This document shows positions 15,673 to 23,578 of a stretch of 36,798 nt of DNA, in pieces. The translations under genes and the position numbers were made by a program. Origin of the DNA: JAAFHN01 sp031421855 (GTDB lineage Bacteria; Pseudomonadota; Gammaproteobacteria; Burkholderiales; Burkholderiaceae_C); assembly GCA_031421855.1 (NCBI GenBank), contig JANOPN010000147.1:1-36798 (forward strand), read 5' to 3'. The stretch's first letter is position 1. Every line of letters starts with the position of its first letter. Under the pieces are notes generated by a model. That model had not been told where the DNA came from, searched no databases, and worked only from the letters and a program-made list of their open reading frames with translations.

Positions 15673-16987
15673 GTCGATGAGTGGCCGATGGGGTAGGCCT
15701 CGCCGGTTTGACGAAGGCCATGCAAATCGCGGCCAAAAACAGCCCCAGCCCGGCTAGCGTGATGGCTTGCTGAGGCTCGCCGCCAAAAAATCGGTTGTAG
15801 ATCAAGGGCAAGCTCAGCATTTGCAACAACATCGGCACAACGATGAACAGGTTGAAGATGCCCATGTAAACCCCCGCGCGCTCGGGTGGAATGCTCTTGG
15901 CCACCAGCACATACGGGTTGCCCATGATCGACGCCCAACACAGGCCGATGCCGATCATCGGCACAAACAACAGCGCCTTTGACTGAATGAGCGGAATCGC
16001 GCACATGCCCACGGCGCCCGCGACCAGACACAGGGCGTGCACCGACTTCGCGCCGTGCTTTCGCGTCAACGGTGCCATTGCCAGCGCACTCAAAAATGCG
16101 ACAAAGTTGTAAAAACCACCGAGCTGACCATTGAGCAAGCTTGCGTCGACGAATCCAACCTCACCGGCCGAGGCTTCGTCGAACACCGTGCTGGCGAGTG
16201 CCGGCACGATGTAGATCCAATACGTGCTCATGGCGTACCACTGAAAAAAACTCATGCCCACCAGTTGGCGCATCGTGGGCGGCATTTGGCGAATGGCTTG
16301 CCAAATCTCAACCAGCGTGGCGAGTGCGCCTCGGGCTTTGGCGGTCATCGCCAGCCGCTGTGGCTCGCTCAAGGGCAGTTCGGGCACTCGGTAAACGCTC
16401 CAAGCGACGGTCGTGATGGACAGCGCCGCGCCAATAGAAAAGGCCGCCGCCGTGATCTGCGGGATGTCGTTGCCCGCTGTGGCCACCTTGCTCATGCCCA
16501 GCCAAACCAACAGGCTTGGCGTGAGGTAGGCGCAGGTTTGGGCCAAACCCGTGAACGCGCTTTGGGTCAAAAAGCCTTGCGACAGCTGCTCGTCATTCAG
16601 CCGGTCGCTCACATAGGCGCGGTAGGGCTCCATGGTGACGTTATTGGCCGCGTCAAGCAGCCACAACAAACCCGCAGCAAACCACAACGTGGGTGACAGC
16701 GGCATGGCCAACAAGCCCAAACTGCACATCAGCGCGCCAATCAAGAAAAAAGGCGTTCGCCGCCCAAACCTCGAGGTGCATCGGTCGCTCATCGCGCCGA
16801 CGATGGGTTGAACGAGCAGGCCGGTTATCGGGCCCGCTAGCCACAAGAACGGAAGTTTGGACTCTTCAGCTCCCAAATATTGATAAATCGGACTCATGTT
16901 GGCTTGTTGCAAGCCAAAGCTGAACTGAATGCCAAAGAAGCCGACATTCATGTGGACGATTTGCCAAAACGACAGGCGGGGTTTCAT
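15665..16987 (-). CDS. MFS transporter, GPH/SLC45-like (sugar:cation symporter type)
   Basis: 440 residues with about 12 membrane spans. The N-terminal NVGFFGIQFSFGLQQANMSP followed by YQYLGA, and the GAMSDRCTSRFGRRTPFF loop between spans 2 and 3, match sucrose/maltose-type carriers of the GPH and SLC45 groups. It probably imports a disaccharide or glycoside across the inner membrane. No glycosidase or sugar regulator is adjacent, so the substrate is open. It converges on the hydrolase gene and is divergent from the DUF3297 gene. Confidence 0.85.
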   Translation of the reverse strand: MKPRLSFWQIVHMNVGFFGIQFSFGLQQANMSPIYQYLGAEESKLPFLWLAGPITGLLVQPIVGAMSDRCTSRFGRRTPFFLIGALMCSLGLLAMPLSPTLWFAAGLLWLLDAANNVTMEPYRAYVSDRLNDEQLSQGFLTQSAFTGLAQTCAYLTPSLLVWLGMSKVATAGNDIPQITAAAFSIGAALSITTVAWSVYRVPELPLSEPQRLAMTAKARGALATLVEIWQAIRQMPPTMRQLVGMSFFQWYAMSTYWIYIVPALASTVFDEASAGEVGFVDASLLNGQLGGFYNFVAFLSALAMAPLTRKHGAKSVHALCLVAGAVGMCAIPLIQSKALLFVPMIGIGLCWASIMGNPYVLVAKSIPPERAGVYMGIFNLFIVVPMLLQMLSLPLIYNRFFGGEPQQAITLAGLGLFLAAICMAFVKPARPTPSATHRLN

Positions 16988-17064
16988 GGGCGCGGCGAGG
17001 AATCAGTGGGCATGAGCGAAAATCGAGTTTGTACACGCTTTTGACTCAAAACCACGCAATCACC

Positions 17065-17349
17065 ATGACCGACGACACGACCACGCCACTGACCGCCACC
17101 GAATCGCCCCGTCCGACCCGTCCAACCTTACCTGACCATTTGTCGGTTGATCCGCGCAGCCCTCACCACGTGGCCGCCGTGTTTGAGCACGACGTGGGCA
17201 TTCGCTTCAACGGCAAAGAGATGTCCAACGTGGAGGAATATTGCATCAGCGAGGCATGGGTCAAGGTTGCAGCAGGCAAAACCGTCGACCGCAAAGGCCG
17301 CCCGCTGATGATCAAGCTCAAGGGCGTGGTTGAGGTGTTTTACAAGTGA
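17065..17349 (+). CDS. DUF3297 family protein
   Basis: 94 residues from the ATG at 17065; an in-frame ATG at 17029 is possible but lacks support. The conserved block runs from LPDHLSVDPRSPHH through VGIRFNGKEMSNVEEYCISE and WVKVAAGKTVDRKGRPLMIK to the C-terminal VEVFYK. The family is small, cytosolic and of unknown function, although some databases label members glutathione-peroxidase related without evidence. A MITE-like element begins 8 bp after the stop and may act as its transcript end. Confidence 0.85.
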   Translation: MTDDTTTPLTATESPRPTRPTLPDHLSVDPRSPHHVAAVFEHDVGIRFNGKEMSNVEEYCISEAWVKVAAGKTVDRKGRPLMIKLKGVVEVFYK

Positions 17350-17357
17350 GTCTTCGC

Positions 17358-17459
17358 AGGACTCACGCAAAATCGCCCCAGCGGCTTTGCAGCTCCTGTC
17401 CGTGCTGCTCGCGCTGTCGTCGTCGCTGGGCCTTGCTGGGATAATTTTGCGCAAGTCCT
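17358..17459 (+). repeat. 102-bp MITE-like element B, copy 2
   Basis: The left end AGGACTCACGCAAAATCGCC and the right end, read in reverse AGGACTTGCGCAAAATTATC, form imperfect terminal inverted repeats of about 23 bp. The interior matches the copy at 6960-7061, and both are exactly 102 bp. It contains no gene. Confidence 0.8.
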
Positions 17460-17480
17460 AGGGACGGCTCAGTCGTTGCG

Positions 17481-17532
17481 AAAAAGATAGCAACGATCTC
17501 AATGAAATCGGTGACCAGTAGGTGTTTTTACC
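17481..17532 (+). repeat. dispersed element A, intergenic copy
   Basis: GATAGCAACGATCTCAATGA followed by ATCGGTGACCAG. It is followed by AGGT-GTTTTT-ACCT and a T-run, a weak terminator-like hairpin on the plus strand. It lies between the MITE-like element and the 3' end of the histidine kinase gene. Confidence 0.72.
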
Positions 17533-17621
17533 TTTTTTTCGGTGCGAATAGCTTTCCAGCGATTTTGTGACCGTTTCGGGCCGAGTTGCTGGGTGCTGCG
17601 GATCTCTGTCGGGCCGGGTGG

Positions 17622-19430
17622 TCACGTGCCAGGTTGCTCGTTTGCGAATCGGGCTAGGGTTCGTCGCAGTGCCCATGGGGGCACGGGTTTGTGAAGCAGG
17701 CTAACGCCAGAGTCGAGCGCTTCGCGCAGCCGCTGCGGTGCCGTGTCGCCGGTGATGATCAACGCTGCTACGGGGGCGCACATGTGTTGGCGAACAGCGT
17801 CGATTACTTGAGTACCGGTGACGTTGTCGCGCAAGCGGTAGTCGCTGATGACCAGGTTTGGCACGCTTGAGTCTGCCAACACGAGGCTTTGGGTGATGTC
17901 AGAGGCACCCACACACTCACATCCCCAAGCCTGCAGAAGGTCAACCATGCCGCGTCGCACGGCTTCGTCGTCGTCAACGAACAACACGCGCAGCCGCTTG
18001 AGTGATGCGTCGGGCGTGAGTTGGGTCTGGGCTGAAAGATTGGCGAGGGGGTCGATGCGCTCAAGCGGCGCGGTGACCTCGGCTGTGTCGGTCGGGCTTG
18101 AGGTATCGGCCAACGGCACGCGCAGTTTGAACACGCTGCCCCGTCCAGGCTCTGAGCGCAGCGTCAAATCCAAGCCCATCGCCAGCGACATGCCACGAGC
18201 AATGGCCAAGCCTAGTCCCAAGCCTTTGCGGCGATCTCGCTCCGAGTTACCCAGTTGGTGAAATTCGCGAAAAACCTCGTCTTGCTTGTCTTTGGCAATG
18301 CCGATTCCGGTGTCCCAGACTTCAATTGTGGCGTAGCCGATGCGCTTGCGGCAGCTGATGAGCACGCCGCCTTGATCGGTGTACCGCACCGCGTTGGACG
18401 CGAGGTTTCGCACGATCAACTCGACTAGGCTGGGGTCAGAAGACAGCCTGGCGCCAGTGGGTCTGGACCGGTAGCCAATGTGCTTTGCCAGTGCGACCGG
18501 TGCCAAGTCGTTTTCGATGCGTTTGAGCATGGGGCCCAATGCAAACACAGAAACAACTGGCTTGACCACGCCCGCGTCGATGCGGGAGATGTCCAAGAGT
18601 GTGTTGAGCATGTCGCTGGTGGCGCTCGATGCTGACTGGGCACGTTCCAGCACCTCTCTTTGGCTGGCGTTAAGCCCAGTTTGCGCCAATAGATCCAAAA
18701 AGAGACCCTGCGCGTGAATGGGTTGGCGCAAATCGTGGCTTGCTGCGGCCAAAAACTTCGACTTGGCGGCGTTGGCCATTTCTGCCTCGTGCTTGGCCTC
18801 GGTTGCGACCGCCGTTTCGGCACGCAGTTGCTCCAAGAGTGCCGCATTCTCGAACCTCAGGCCAATGGTTGCCCGTGCAGAGCGAGACGCGCTGATGGCT
18901 TGGCCGATGATCGTGATTGCAAACAACACACCCGCGTACCCCAAGATTTTGAAGCTGGGGTCACTCGCGAACAAGAACTTCAACGCACTGACAGCCAGCT
19001 CAGCGACAACAAAGCCAATAAACACCACCAAAACCGGTGACAGCAAAGACATGGAGTTTGCGGCCACGCCAGTGAGTACCGCCATGATCAACACCAAGCC
19101 GGTGACCGAACTCGTGTCGAGCGCGACCCAAGCGAGCGCCCCCCAAAGCATGCCGTCGATGGCGTGCAACGCCAGCGCGCAACGCACGCGCTCGGGTACT
19201 TGCGTGTCTGTTGGCGGGTTTGCGCGCTGGTGGTTCGCGTATCGCCACCAGTTCAGGGTTGAAGCGGTGACCAAAACCGCCCAACCGGCAAGCGCGGCCG
19301 AGTTGCTGGGGTTTGACAACGTGGCATACAAAATGACGAGCAGCAGGATGGTTGGCAGCACCGAGTTGCCGCCGTTGCCGCACAACAGCTCAAACTGCGC
19401 CATTCGTAGCGATTGCGGGGGTGATGTCAT
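17622..19430 (-). CDS. hybrid sensor histidine kinase/response regulator
   Basis: 602-residue membrane kinase. About six hydrophobic spans (residues about 25-180) form the sensor. Next come a short coiled coil (about 195-222), the dimerisation/phosphoacceptor box AAASHDLRQPIHAQG (His232), the ATPase domain with N box LASNAVRY (Asn346), G1 DTGIGIA (373-379) and G2 GLGLGLAIA (404-411), and a C-terminal receiver (about 480-600). The receiver has acidic residues in VDDDEA, phosphoacceptor Asp530 in VISDYR and Lys581. No output domain or separate regulator is adjacent. It is divergent from the phn transporter operon across an inverted repeat, so a regulatory link is possible but not shown. Confidence 0.9.
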   Translation of the reverse strand: MTSPPQSLRMAQFELLCGNGGNSVLPTILLLVILYATLSNPSNSAALAGWAVLVTASTLNWWRYANHQRANPPTDTQVPERVRCALALHAIDGMLWGALAWVALDTSSVTGLVLIMAVLTGVAANSMSLLSPVLVVFIGFVVAELAVSALKFLFASDPSFKILGYAGVLFAITIIGQAISASRSARATIGLRFENAALLEQLRAETAVATEAKHEAEMANAAKSKFLAAASHDLRQPIHAQGLFLDLLAQTGLNASQREVLERAQSASSATSDMLNTLLDISRIDAGVVKPVVSVFALGPMLKRIENDLAPVALAKHIGYRSRPTGARLSSDPSLVELIVRNLASNAVRYTDQGGVLISCRKRIGYATIEVWDTGIGIAKDKQDEVFREFHQLGNSERDRRKGLGLGLAIARGMSLAMGLDLTLRSEPGRGSVFKLRVPLADTSSPTDTAEVTAPLERIDPLANLSAQTQLTPDASLKRLRVLFVDDDEAVRRGMVDLLQAWGCECVGASDITQSLVLADSSVPNLVISDYRLRDNVTGTQVIDAVRQHMCAPVAALIITGDTAPQRLREALDSGVSLLHKPVPPWALRRTLARFANEQPGT

Positions 19431-19437
19431 GGCCCTA

Positions 19438-19497
19438 GTCTAGTCGGCGAAAGATGAATAAAGTATGCATTTTCGTGCACGGACAGGCCGACTAGAC
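19438..19497. promoter_or_regulatory. 11-bp perfect inverted repeat between kinase and phnD
   Basis: GTCTAGTCGGC (19438-19448) and GCCGACTAGAC (19487-19497) are exact reverse complements, with 38 bp between them. The pair starts 8 bp upstream of the kinase start codon and lies about 160 bp before the phnD start. Arm spacing of 49 bp is compatible with DNA looping by a dimeric regulator or with a cruciform. Confidence 0.55.
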
Positions 19498-19656
19498 CCT
19501 TGTTCTGACGACCGCGACGTCGGCCCGTTTTGTAAGGCTCTGCAAGTGCAACCGACGAAAAAGTTCGAAATTCTCGATAATCCACGCTCCGGGTTTGTAC
19601 TCGTGCGGTTTGCTCGGGTGTTTTCGCCGGTTTTTCAATGTTTTTTGGAGTTTTTC

Positions 19657-20523
19657 ATGATCAGTTTGTCCCCTTCACGCACACTCAAAGCGCTCATGTC
19701 ATGCGCTTTGGTGGCGTTCAGCGCGTACTCGCACGCGCAAGCTGTTTTTCGCGTCACGACCATTCCCGAAGAGGCTGCAACCGAGCAGACTCGCAAATTT
19801 GGGCCAATTGCCAAATATTTGGAGTCCAAATTGGGCATGAAGGTCGAGTTCACCCCAGTGAGCGACTACCCAGCCGCTGTCGAAGCGCTGGTGAACAAGA
19901 AAGTTGATTTGGTTTGGTTCGGTGGCTTCACCTTTGTGCAAGCCAGCATTCGCTCGGGCGGCAAAATTGTGCCTTTGGCCCAGCGTGAAGAAGACACAAA
20001 ATTTCAGTCGGTTTTCATCGCGAAAACCGACTCAGGCATCAAGACCTTGGAGCAAATGAAGGGCAAGCAAGTCTCGTTTGGCTCGCAGTCCAGCACATCG
20101 GGTCACTTGATGCCCCGCAGCTTTTTGCTGCAAGCCAAGCTCAACCCCGAGACTGACTTCAAACGCGTGGCCTACAGCGGCGCACATGATGCGACGATTG
20201 CTTCGGTCGTTGGCGGCAAAGTTGATGCTGCCGCGCTTGACATCACCGTTTGGAAGAAGTTTGTGACCGAGAACAAGGTCGACACCAAGGCTGTGGACGT
20301 GTTCTACACCACGCCGCCTTACTTCAATTACAACTGGTCGATGCACGTTGACTCAAGCGCCGAGCTGCGCACCAAAGTGCAAAACGCACTGACCAGCTTG
20401 GACCCCGCCACAGCTGAAGGCAAAGAAATTTTGTCGCTCAACCGTGCCACCCGCTATATCGTGACCAAGCCAGACAACTACAAAGGCATCGAAGCCGCGG
20501 CCAAGAGCGCTGGGCTGCTCTGA
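19657..20523 (+). CDS. phnD: phosphonate/phosphite-type ABC transporter substrate-binding protein
   Basis: 288 residues from the ATG at 19657, chosen because a GGAG ribosome site precedes it and a signal peptide (about 1-27, ending SAYSHAQA) starts there. The mature protein has the PhnD pattern: FGPIAKYLESKLGMKVEF, DLVWFGGFTFVQAS and the TSGHLMPRSFLL segment that binds the phosphonate-like oxyanion. It works in the periplasm, delivering ligand to PhnE/PhnC. Its stop overlaps the phnC start (TGATG). Ligand could be a phosphonate, phosphite or hypophosphite; no degradation genes are nearby to decide. Confidence 0.88.
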   Translation: MISLSPSRTLKALMSCALVAFSAYSHAQAVFRVTTIPEEAATEQTRKFGPIAKYLESKLGMKVEFTPVSDYPAAVEALVNKKVDLVWFGGFTFVQASIRSGGKIVPLAQREEDTKFQSVFIAKTDSGIKTLEQMKGKQVSFGSQSSTSGHLMPRSFLLQAKLNPETDFKRVAYSGAHDATIASVVGGKVDAAALDITVWKKFVTENKVDTKAVDVFYTTPPYFNYNWSMHVDSSAELRTKVQNALTSLDPATAEGKEILSLNRATRYIVTKPDNYKGIEAAAKSAGLL

Positions 20524-21359
20524 TGGAGCTTCGCCTCAACGGCTTGAGCGCGCGCCACCCGTCCGCCCCGGCGGGCGCGGCGGCGCTCAAATCTGCCTCG
20601 ATTTCCGTGGCCGCTGGCGAGGCGATTGCGATCATTGGTCCATCAGGCGCAGGCAAAACCACGCTTTTGCATGCCATGGCCTGCGCACTCAAGCCGGCAG
20701 CGGGCGAGCTGCAAGTCGGCGGGGTTGACCCATGGGCCATTGCAAGAGCTGACTTAAAAGACCTGCGCTCGCGGCTCATTCTGGCACCCCAGGTGCCGCC
20801 GTTGCCGCCGCGCCAGCGAGTCGTTACGGCCGTTTTGGCTGGGCTTTTGCCGCAAATGGGTTTGTGGGCTAGTTTGGCCTCACTTTTTTATCCTCGCGAC
20901 ATCCGCGTCGCGCATGAGGCCTTGGTTCGATTTGATTTGTCTGAGAAGTTGTTTGAGCGGGTTGACCGCCTGTCGGGCGGCGAGCGCCAGCGGGTCGGTT
21001 TGGCGCGGGTGTTTGCCGCGCAGGCCAGCCTGTGGCTGGTTGATGAGCCGCTGTCGGCCTTGGACCCGACTCGCAGCGAGCAAGCGCTGAGTGCGCTGGT
21101 GGCCGTTGCCCGTGAGCGCAAAGCCACCCTGATTTGCAGCTTGCACCAAGTGGAGCGGGCGCTCAGCGGCTTTCCTCGCATCATCGGTCTGCGCTCGGGC
21201 GAGGTGGTGTTTGATTTACCCACCGCGCAAGTCACGCCAGAGATCCTCAAGGTGCTTTATGCCCAGCATGAAGACGAGCTGTTTGGCATCACGCCGCTGA
21301 ATGAGTTTCCGGCGCAAAACCCGAGCTCGGCCGCGCCAGCGGTGATGCACTGCCGATGA
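20523..21359 (+). CDS. phnC: phosphonate-type ABC transporter ATP-binding protein
   Basis: 278-residue ATPase that powers the importer at the inner face of the membrane. Walker A GPSGAGKTT is at 39-47, the ABC signature LSGGERQ at 149-155, Walker B LWLVDEP at 169-175 and the switch histidine His207 in CSLHQ. It overlaps phnD by 1 nt and phnE by 4 nt, so the operon is translationally coupled. Length matches PhnC-type ATPases, with a C-terminal tail of about 40 residues. Confidence 0.9.
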   Translation: MELRLNGLSARHPSAPAGAAALKSASISVAAGEAIAIIGPSGAGKTTLLHAMACALKPAAGELQVGGVDPWAIARADLKDLRSRLILAPQVPPLPPRQRVVTAVLAGLLPQMGLWASLASLFYPRDIRVAHEALVRFDLSEKLFERVDRLSGGERQRVGLARVFAAQASLWLVDEPLSALDPTRSEQALSALVAVARERKATLICSLHQVERALSGFPRIIGLRSGEVVFDLPTAQVTPEILKVLYAQHEDELFGITPLNEFPAQNPSSAAPAVMHCR

Positions 21360-22204
21360 GTGGCGACGTGTTGACACGCGGCCAAACCGCCGCGCCGATG
21401 CGTGACCCCGCTTGGATCGGGCGCGTGTTTTGGACGCTTGCAGGCATCGTTGTGCTTTGGCCCATGCTGGTGATGACGGAATTCACGCCTTGGACGCTGT
21501 TCTCGCCTGACAGCCGCAAAGTGGTGGGTGGGTTCTTGGGCGACTTCTTTCCGCCTGCGCACGGCGAAGAATTTTTGCGTTTGGTGCTGCGCGAGACTTG
21601 GCGCACGGTTGCCATGGCCACAGCCGGCATCGCGCTGGCCTTGGTGCTGGCCATCCCGCTGACCCTTTTGGGCACGTCTGCTTTGTCGGTGTCGCTGCTG
21701 TCGGGGCAGATGGCATGGATTCCGAGTGGGCTGCGCCAACTCGTGCGCTGGTTTTTGATCGTGCTGCGCAGCGTGCCTGAGTTGGTTTGGGCGCTGGTGT
21801 TTGTGCGGGTGGTGGGCTTGGGGCCGACTGCGGGTGTTTTGGCCATTGCGTTGACTTACGCAGGCATGTTGGGCAAGGTCTACACCGAGATTTTGGAAAG
21901 CGGCGAAGCCCATGCAACTCAAAGCCTGATGCGCAACGGCTCGGGCCGGTTGCAAGCGTTTTTCTACGGGCTGTTGCCGCAAAACGCGGCCGAGATCACG
22001 AGCTACACGGTCTACCGCTGGGAGTGCGCGATTCGCTCCTCAGCTGTGCTGGGGTTCGTCGGCGCGGGCGGATTGGGCCAAGAGCTGGATAACTCCATGA
22101 AGATGTTTCGCGGTGGTGAGGTCGCCACGTTGTTGCTTGTGTTCATGGCCTTGGTGTGGCTGGCCGACAAGGTCAGTGCGTGGCTGCGCAAGGAGCTGGG
22201 ATGA
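21356..22204 (+). CDS. phnE: phosphonate-type ABC transporter permease, first subunit
   Basis: 282-residue inner-membrane permease with about five or six spans. The BPD permease pattern is present: RSVPELVWALVFVRVVGLGPTAG, the EAA-like loop EILESGEAHATQSLMRNGSGRLQAFFYGLLPQ that contacts the ATPase, and SSAVLGFVGAGGLGQEL. It overlaps phnC by 4 nt (ATGA) and the second permease by 4 nt. The pair of permeases probably forms a heterodimer. Confidence 0.88.
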   Translation: MSGDVLTRGQTAAPMRDPAWIGRVFWTLAGIVVLWPMLVMTEFTPWTLFSPDSRKVVGGFLGDFFPPAHGEEFLRLVLRETWRTVAMATAGIALALVLAIPLTLLGTSALSVSLLSGQMAWIPSGLRQLVRWFLIVLRSVPELVWALVFVRVVGLGPTAGVLAIALTYAGMLGKVYTEILESGEAHATQSLMRNGSGRLQAFFYGLLPQNAAEITSYTVYRWECAIRSSAVLGFVGAGGLGQELDNSMKMFRGGEVATLLLVFMALVWLADKVSAWLRKELG

Positions 22205-23025
22205 ACATCCAAACTTCCCACGTTGAAATGAAGCTGCCGCCGCCGCTGTTTGATGCGCGCTGCAAGGCCTGTTGGTTCACTGCCGGATTGATCGTGTTGA
22301 CAGGCTTGAGTTTTTGGAGCCTGGATCTCCAGTGGGCGCAGTTTTTCAGCATGGATGCCGCTCGAAGCATGGGCAAGTTCATCGCCGAATTGGGCTCCCC
22401 CGATTTTGGCTGGGCCTTTTTGAAAAAACTCGGGCCTGCAACCCTTGAAACGCTTGCAATGTCGGCGCTGGGCACGGTGCTGGCCGTCGTGGGCGGTTTG
22501 GCATTGGCGCTGCCGGCCAGCAAAACCCACCCCGACGACACCGCTCGCTGGCGAACGCTCACCCGCTGGGTGCTGAACGCGCTGCGCAGCATTCCTGAGC
22601 TGGTTTGGGCCTCGATGCTGCTGATAGCAGCCGGTTTGGGCCCGTTTGCCGGAACCCTAGCGCTTGCGCTGCACACCTCGGGCGTTTTAGGCCGCTTGTT
22701 TGCGGAGAGCATCGAAAACGCCCCGCCTGATGCCGCCAACGCGCTGCGCGTTCGTGGCGTCAGCGAGTTTCGGGTGTTCGCCTATGCCACGCTACCAACG
22801 GTGTTGCCCCAACTCATGAGTTACACGCTTTACCGCTGGGAAAACAACATCCGCGCCGCAGCCGTACTGGGCGTGGTCGGCGGCGGGGGCTTGGGTCAAA
22901 TGCTGTCGTTCCACATGGGCTTGTTTCAAATGAGCAAAACCTCAACCATTTTGATCGCGATGATCGGCTTGGTGGCGTTGGTGGATGTTTTGAGTTTTAG
23001 CTTGCGGCGGTGGATGGCGCGGTGA
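22201..23025 (+). CDS. phnE: phosphonate-type ABC transporter permease, second subunit
   Basis: 274 residues, a paralogue of the preceding permease (RSIPELVWASMLLIAAGLGPFAG, ENAPPDAANALRVRGVSEFR, AAAVLGVVGGGGLGQML). The start is the ATGA overlap at 22201. Paired PhnE1/PhnE2 permeases are known in several phosphonate and phosphite importers. It is the last gene of the operon. A 7-bp hairpin (23013-23033) spans its stop codon. Confidence 0.88.
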   Translation: MNIQTSHVEMKLPPPLFDARCKACWFTAGLIVLTGLSFWSLDLQWAQFFSMDAARSMGKFIAELGSPDFGWAFLKKLGPATLETLAMSALGTVLAVVGGLALALPASKTHPDDTARWRTLTRWVLNALRSIPELVWASMLLIAAGLGPFAGTLALALHTSGVLGRLFAESIENAPPDAANALRVRGVSEFRVFAYATLPTVLPQLMSYTLYRWENNIRAAAVLGVVGGGGLGQMLSFHMGLFQMSKTSTILIAMIGLVALVDVLSFSLRRWMAR

Positions 23026-23033
23026 ACGCCATC
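23013..23033 (+). terminator. hairpin across the phnE2 stop codon, possible weak terminator
   Basis: GATGGCG-CGGTGAA-CGCCATC is a perfect 7-bp stem containing the TGA in its loop. No T-run follows, so factor-independent termination is doubtful; the hairpin may instead stabilise the 3' end. Confidence 0.35.
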
Positions 23034-23037
23034 AGAA

Positions 23038-23057
23038 AACTACAACGTAGTTACAAT
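23038..23057 (+). promoter_or_regulatory. brnTA promoter with palindrome overlapping the -10
   Basis: AACTAC-AAC-GTAGTT (23038-23052) is a perfect palindrome whose last base begins a -10-like TACAAT (23052-23057). Transcription starting about 7 bp later would begin at or beside the brnT ATG (23065), leaving almost no leader. Confidence 0.55.
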
Positions 23058-23064
23058 CTGGGAT

Positions 23065-23346
23065 ATGAGCGGGATCGAATTTGATTGGAACGACCGCAAA
23101 GCGGCGGCCAATGCCAAAAAGCATGGTGTGCGCTTTGAAGAGGCGACGTCTGTTTTTTCCGACGAGTCAGCCAAATTAATTGACGACCCGGACCACTCGG
23201 TTGACGAGGAACGCTTTGTGCTGCTGGGTCTCAGTAGCGCGTTGCGCGTTTTGTTGGTGTGCCATTGCTATCGAACCGACGGAAACGTCATCCGGATCAT
23301 CTCAGCTCGCAAAGCCAGTCCCTCTGAGTCCAAGTCTTACCGTTGA
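23065..23346 (+). CDS. brnT: BrnT family toxin
   Basis: 93-residue ribonuclease toxin with a RelE-like fold. Family features are the N-terminal EFDWNDRKAAANAKKHGVRFEEA, a central DEERFVLLGLS segment and the C-terminal VIRIISARKASPSE. It blocks translation by RNA cleavage unless bound by BrnA, whose gene starts 10 bp downstream. The start is fixed by the closely placed promoter at 23052. Autoregulation by the BrnA-BrnT complex through the palindrome is expected from the characterised family. Confidence 0.9.
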   Translation: MSGIEFDWNDRKAAANAKKHGVRFEEATSVFSDESAKLIDDPDHSVDEERFVLLGLSSALRVLLVCHCYRTDGNVIRIISARKASPSESKSYR

Positions 23347-23356
23347 AAGCAACACC

Positions 23357-23566
23357 ATGAGAGATGAATATGATTTCAGCGCTGCTCGCAAAAACCCGTA
23401 TGCAGCGCAATTGAAGAAGCAGATCACCATTCGGCTTGATGAGGCCTCGATTGATTACTTCAAATCAGTCGCCAAAGAAGCTGCCATTCCGTATCAAAGT
23501 CTCATTAACTTGTACCTACGCGACTGCGCTGCGTCAAATCGCAAGCTAAACCTGACCTGGTCGTGA
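23357..23566 (+). CDS. brnA: BrnA/CopG-type antitoxin
   Basis: 69-residue partner of BrnT starting at the ATG at 23357. The N-terminal MRDEYDFSAARKNPY is typical of BrnA. The ribbon-helix-helix part is KKQITIRLDEASIDYFKSVA with the following helix SLINLYLRDC. It neutralises the toxin and binds the operon promoter. A longer reading frame beginning inside brnT is not credible. The downstream gene trmB converges, with 12 bp between stop codons. Confidence 0.88.
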   Translation: MRDEYDFSAARKNPYAAQLKKQITIRLDEASIDYFKSVAKEAAIPYQSLINLYLRDCAASNRKLNLTWS

Positions 23567-23578
23567 TTTCGCGTCGTT

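Noticed and set aside
19465..19656. Longer N-terminus for phnD
   Set aside because: It would place the signal peptide internally; the ATG at 19657 has a GGAG site and begins a normal signal sequence.
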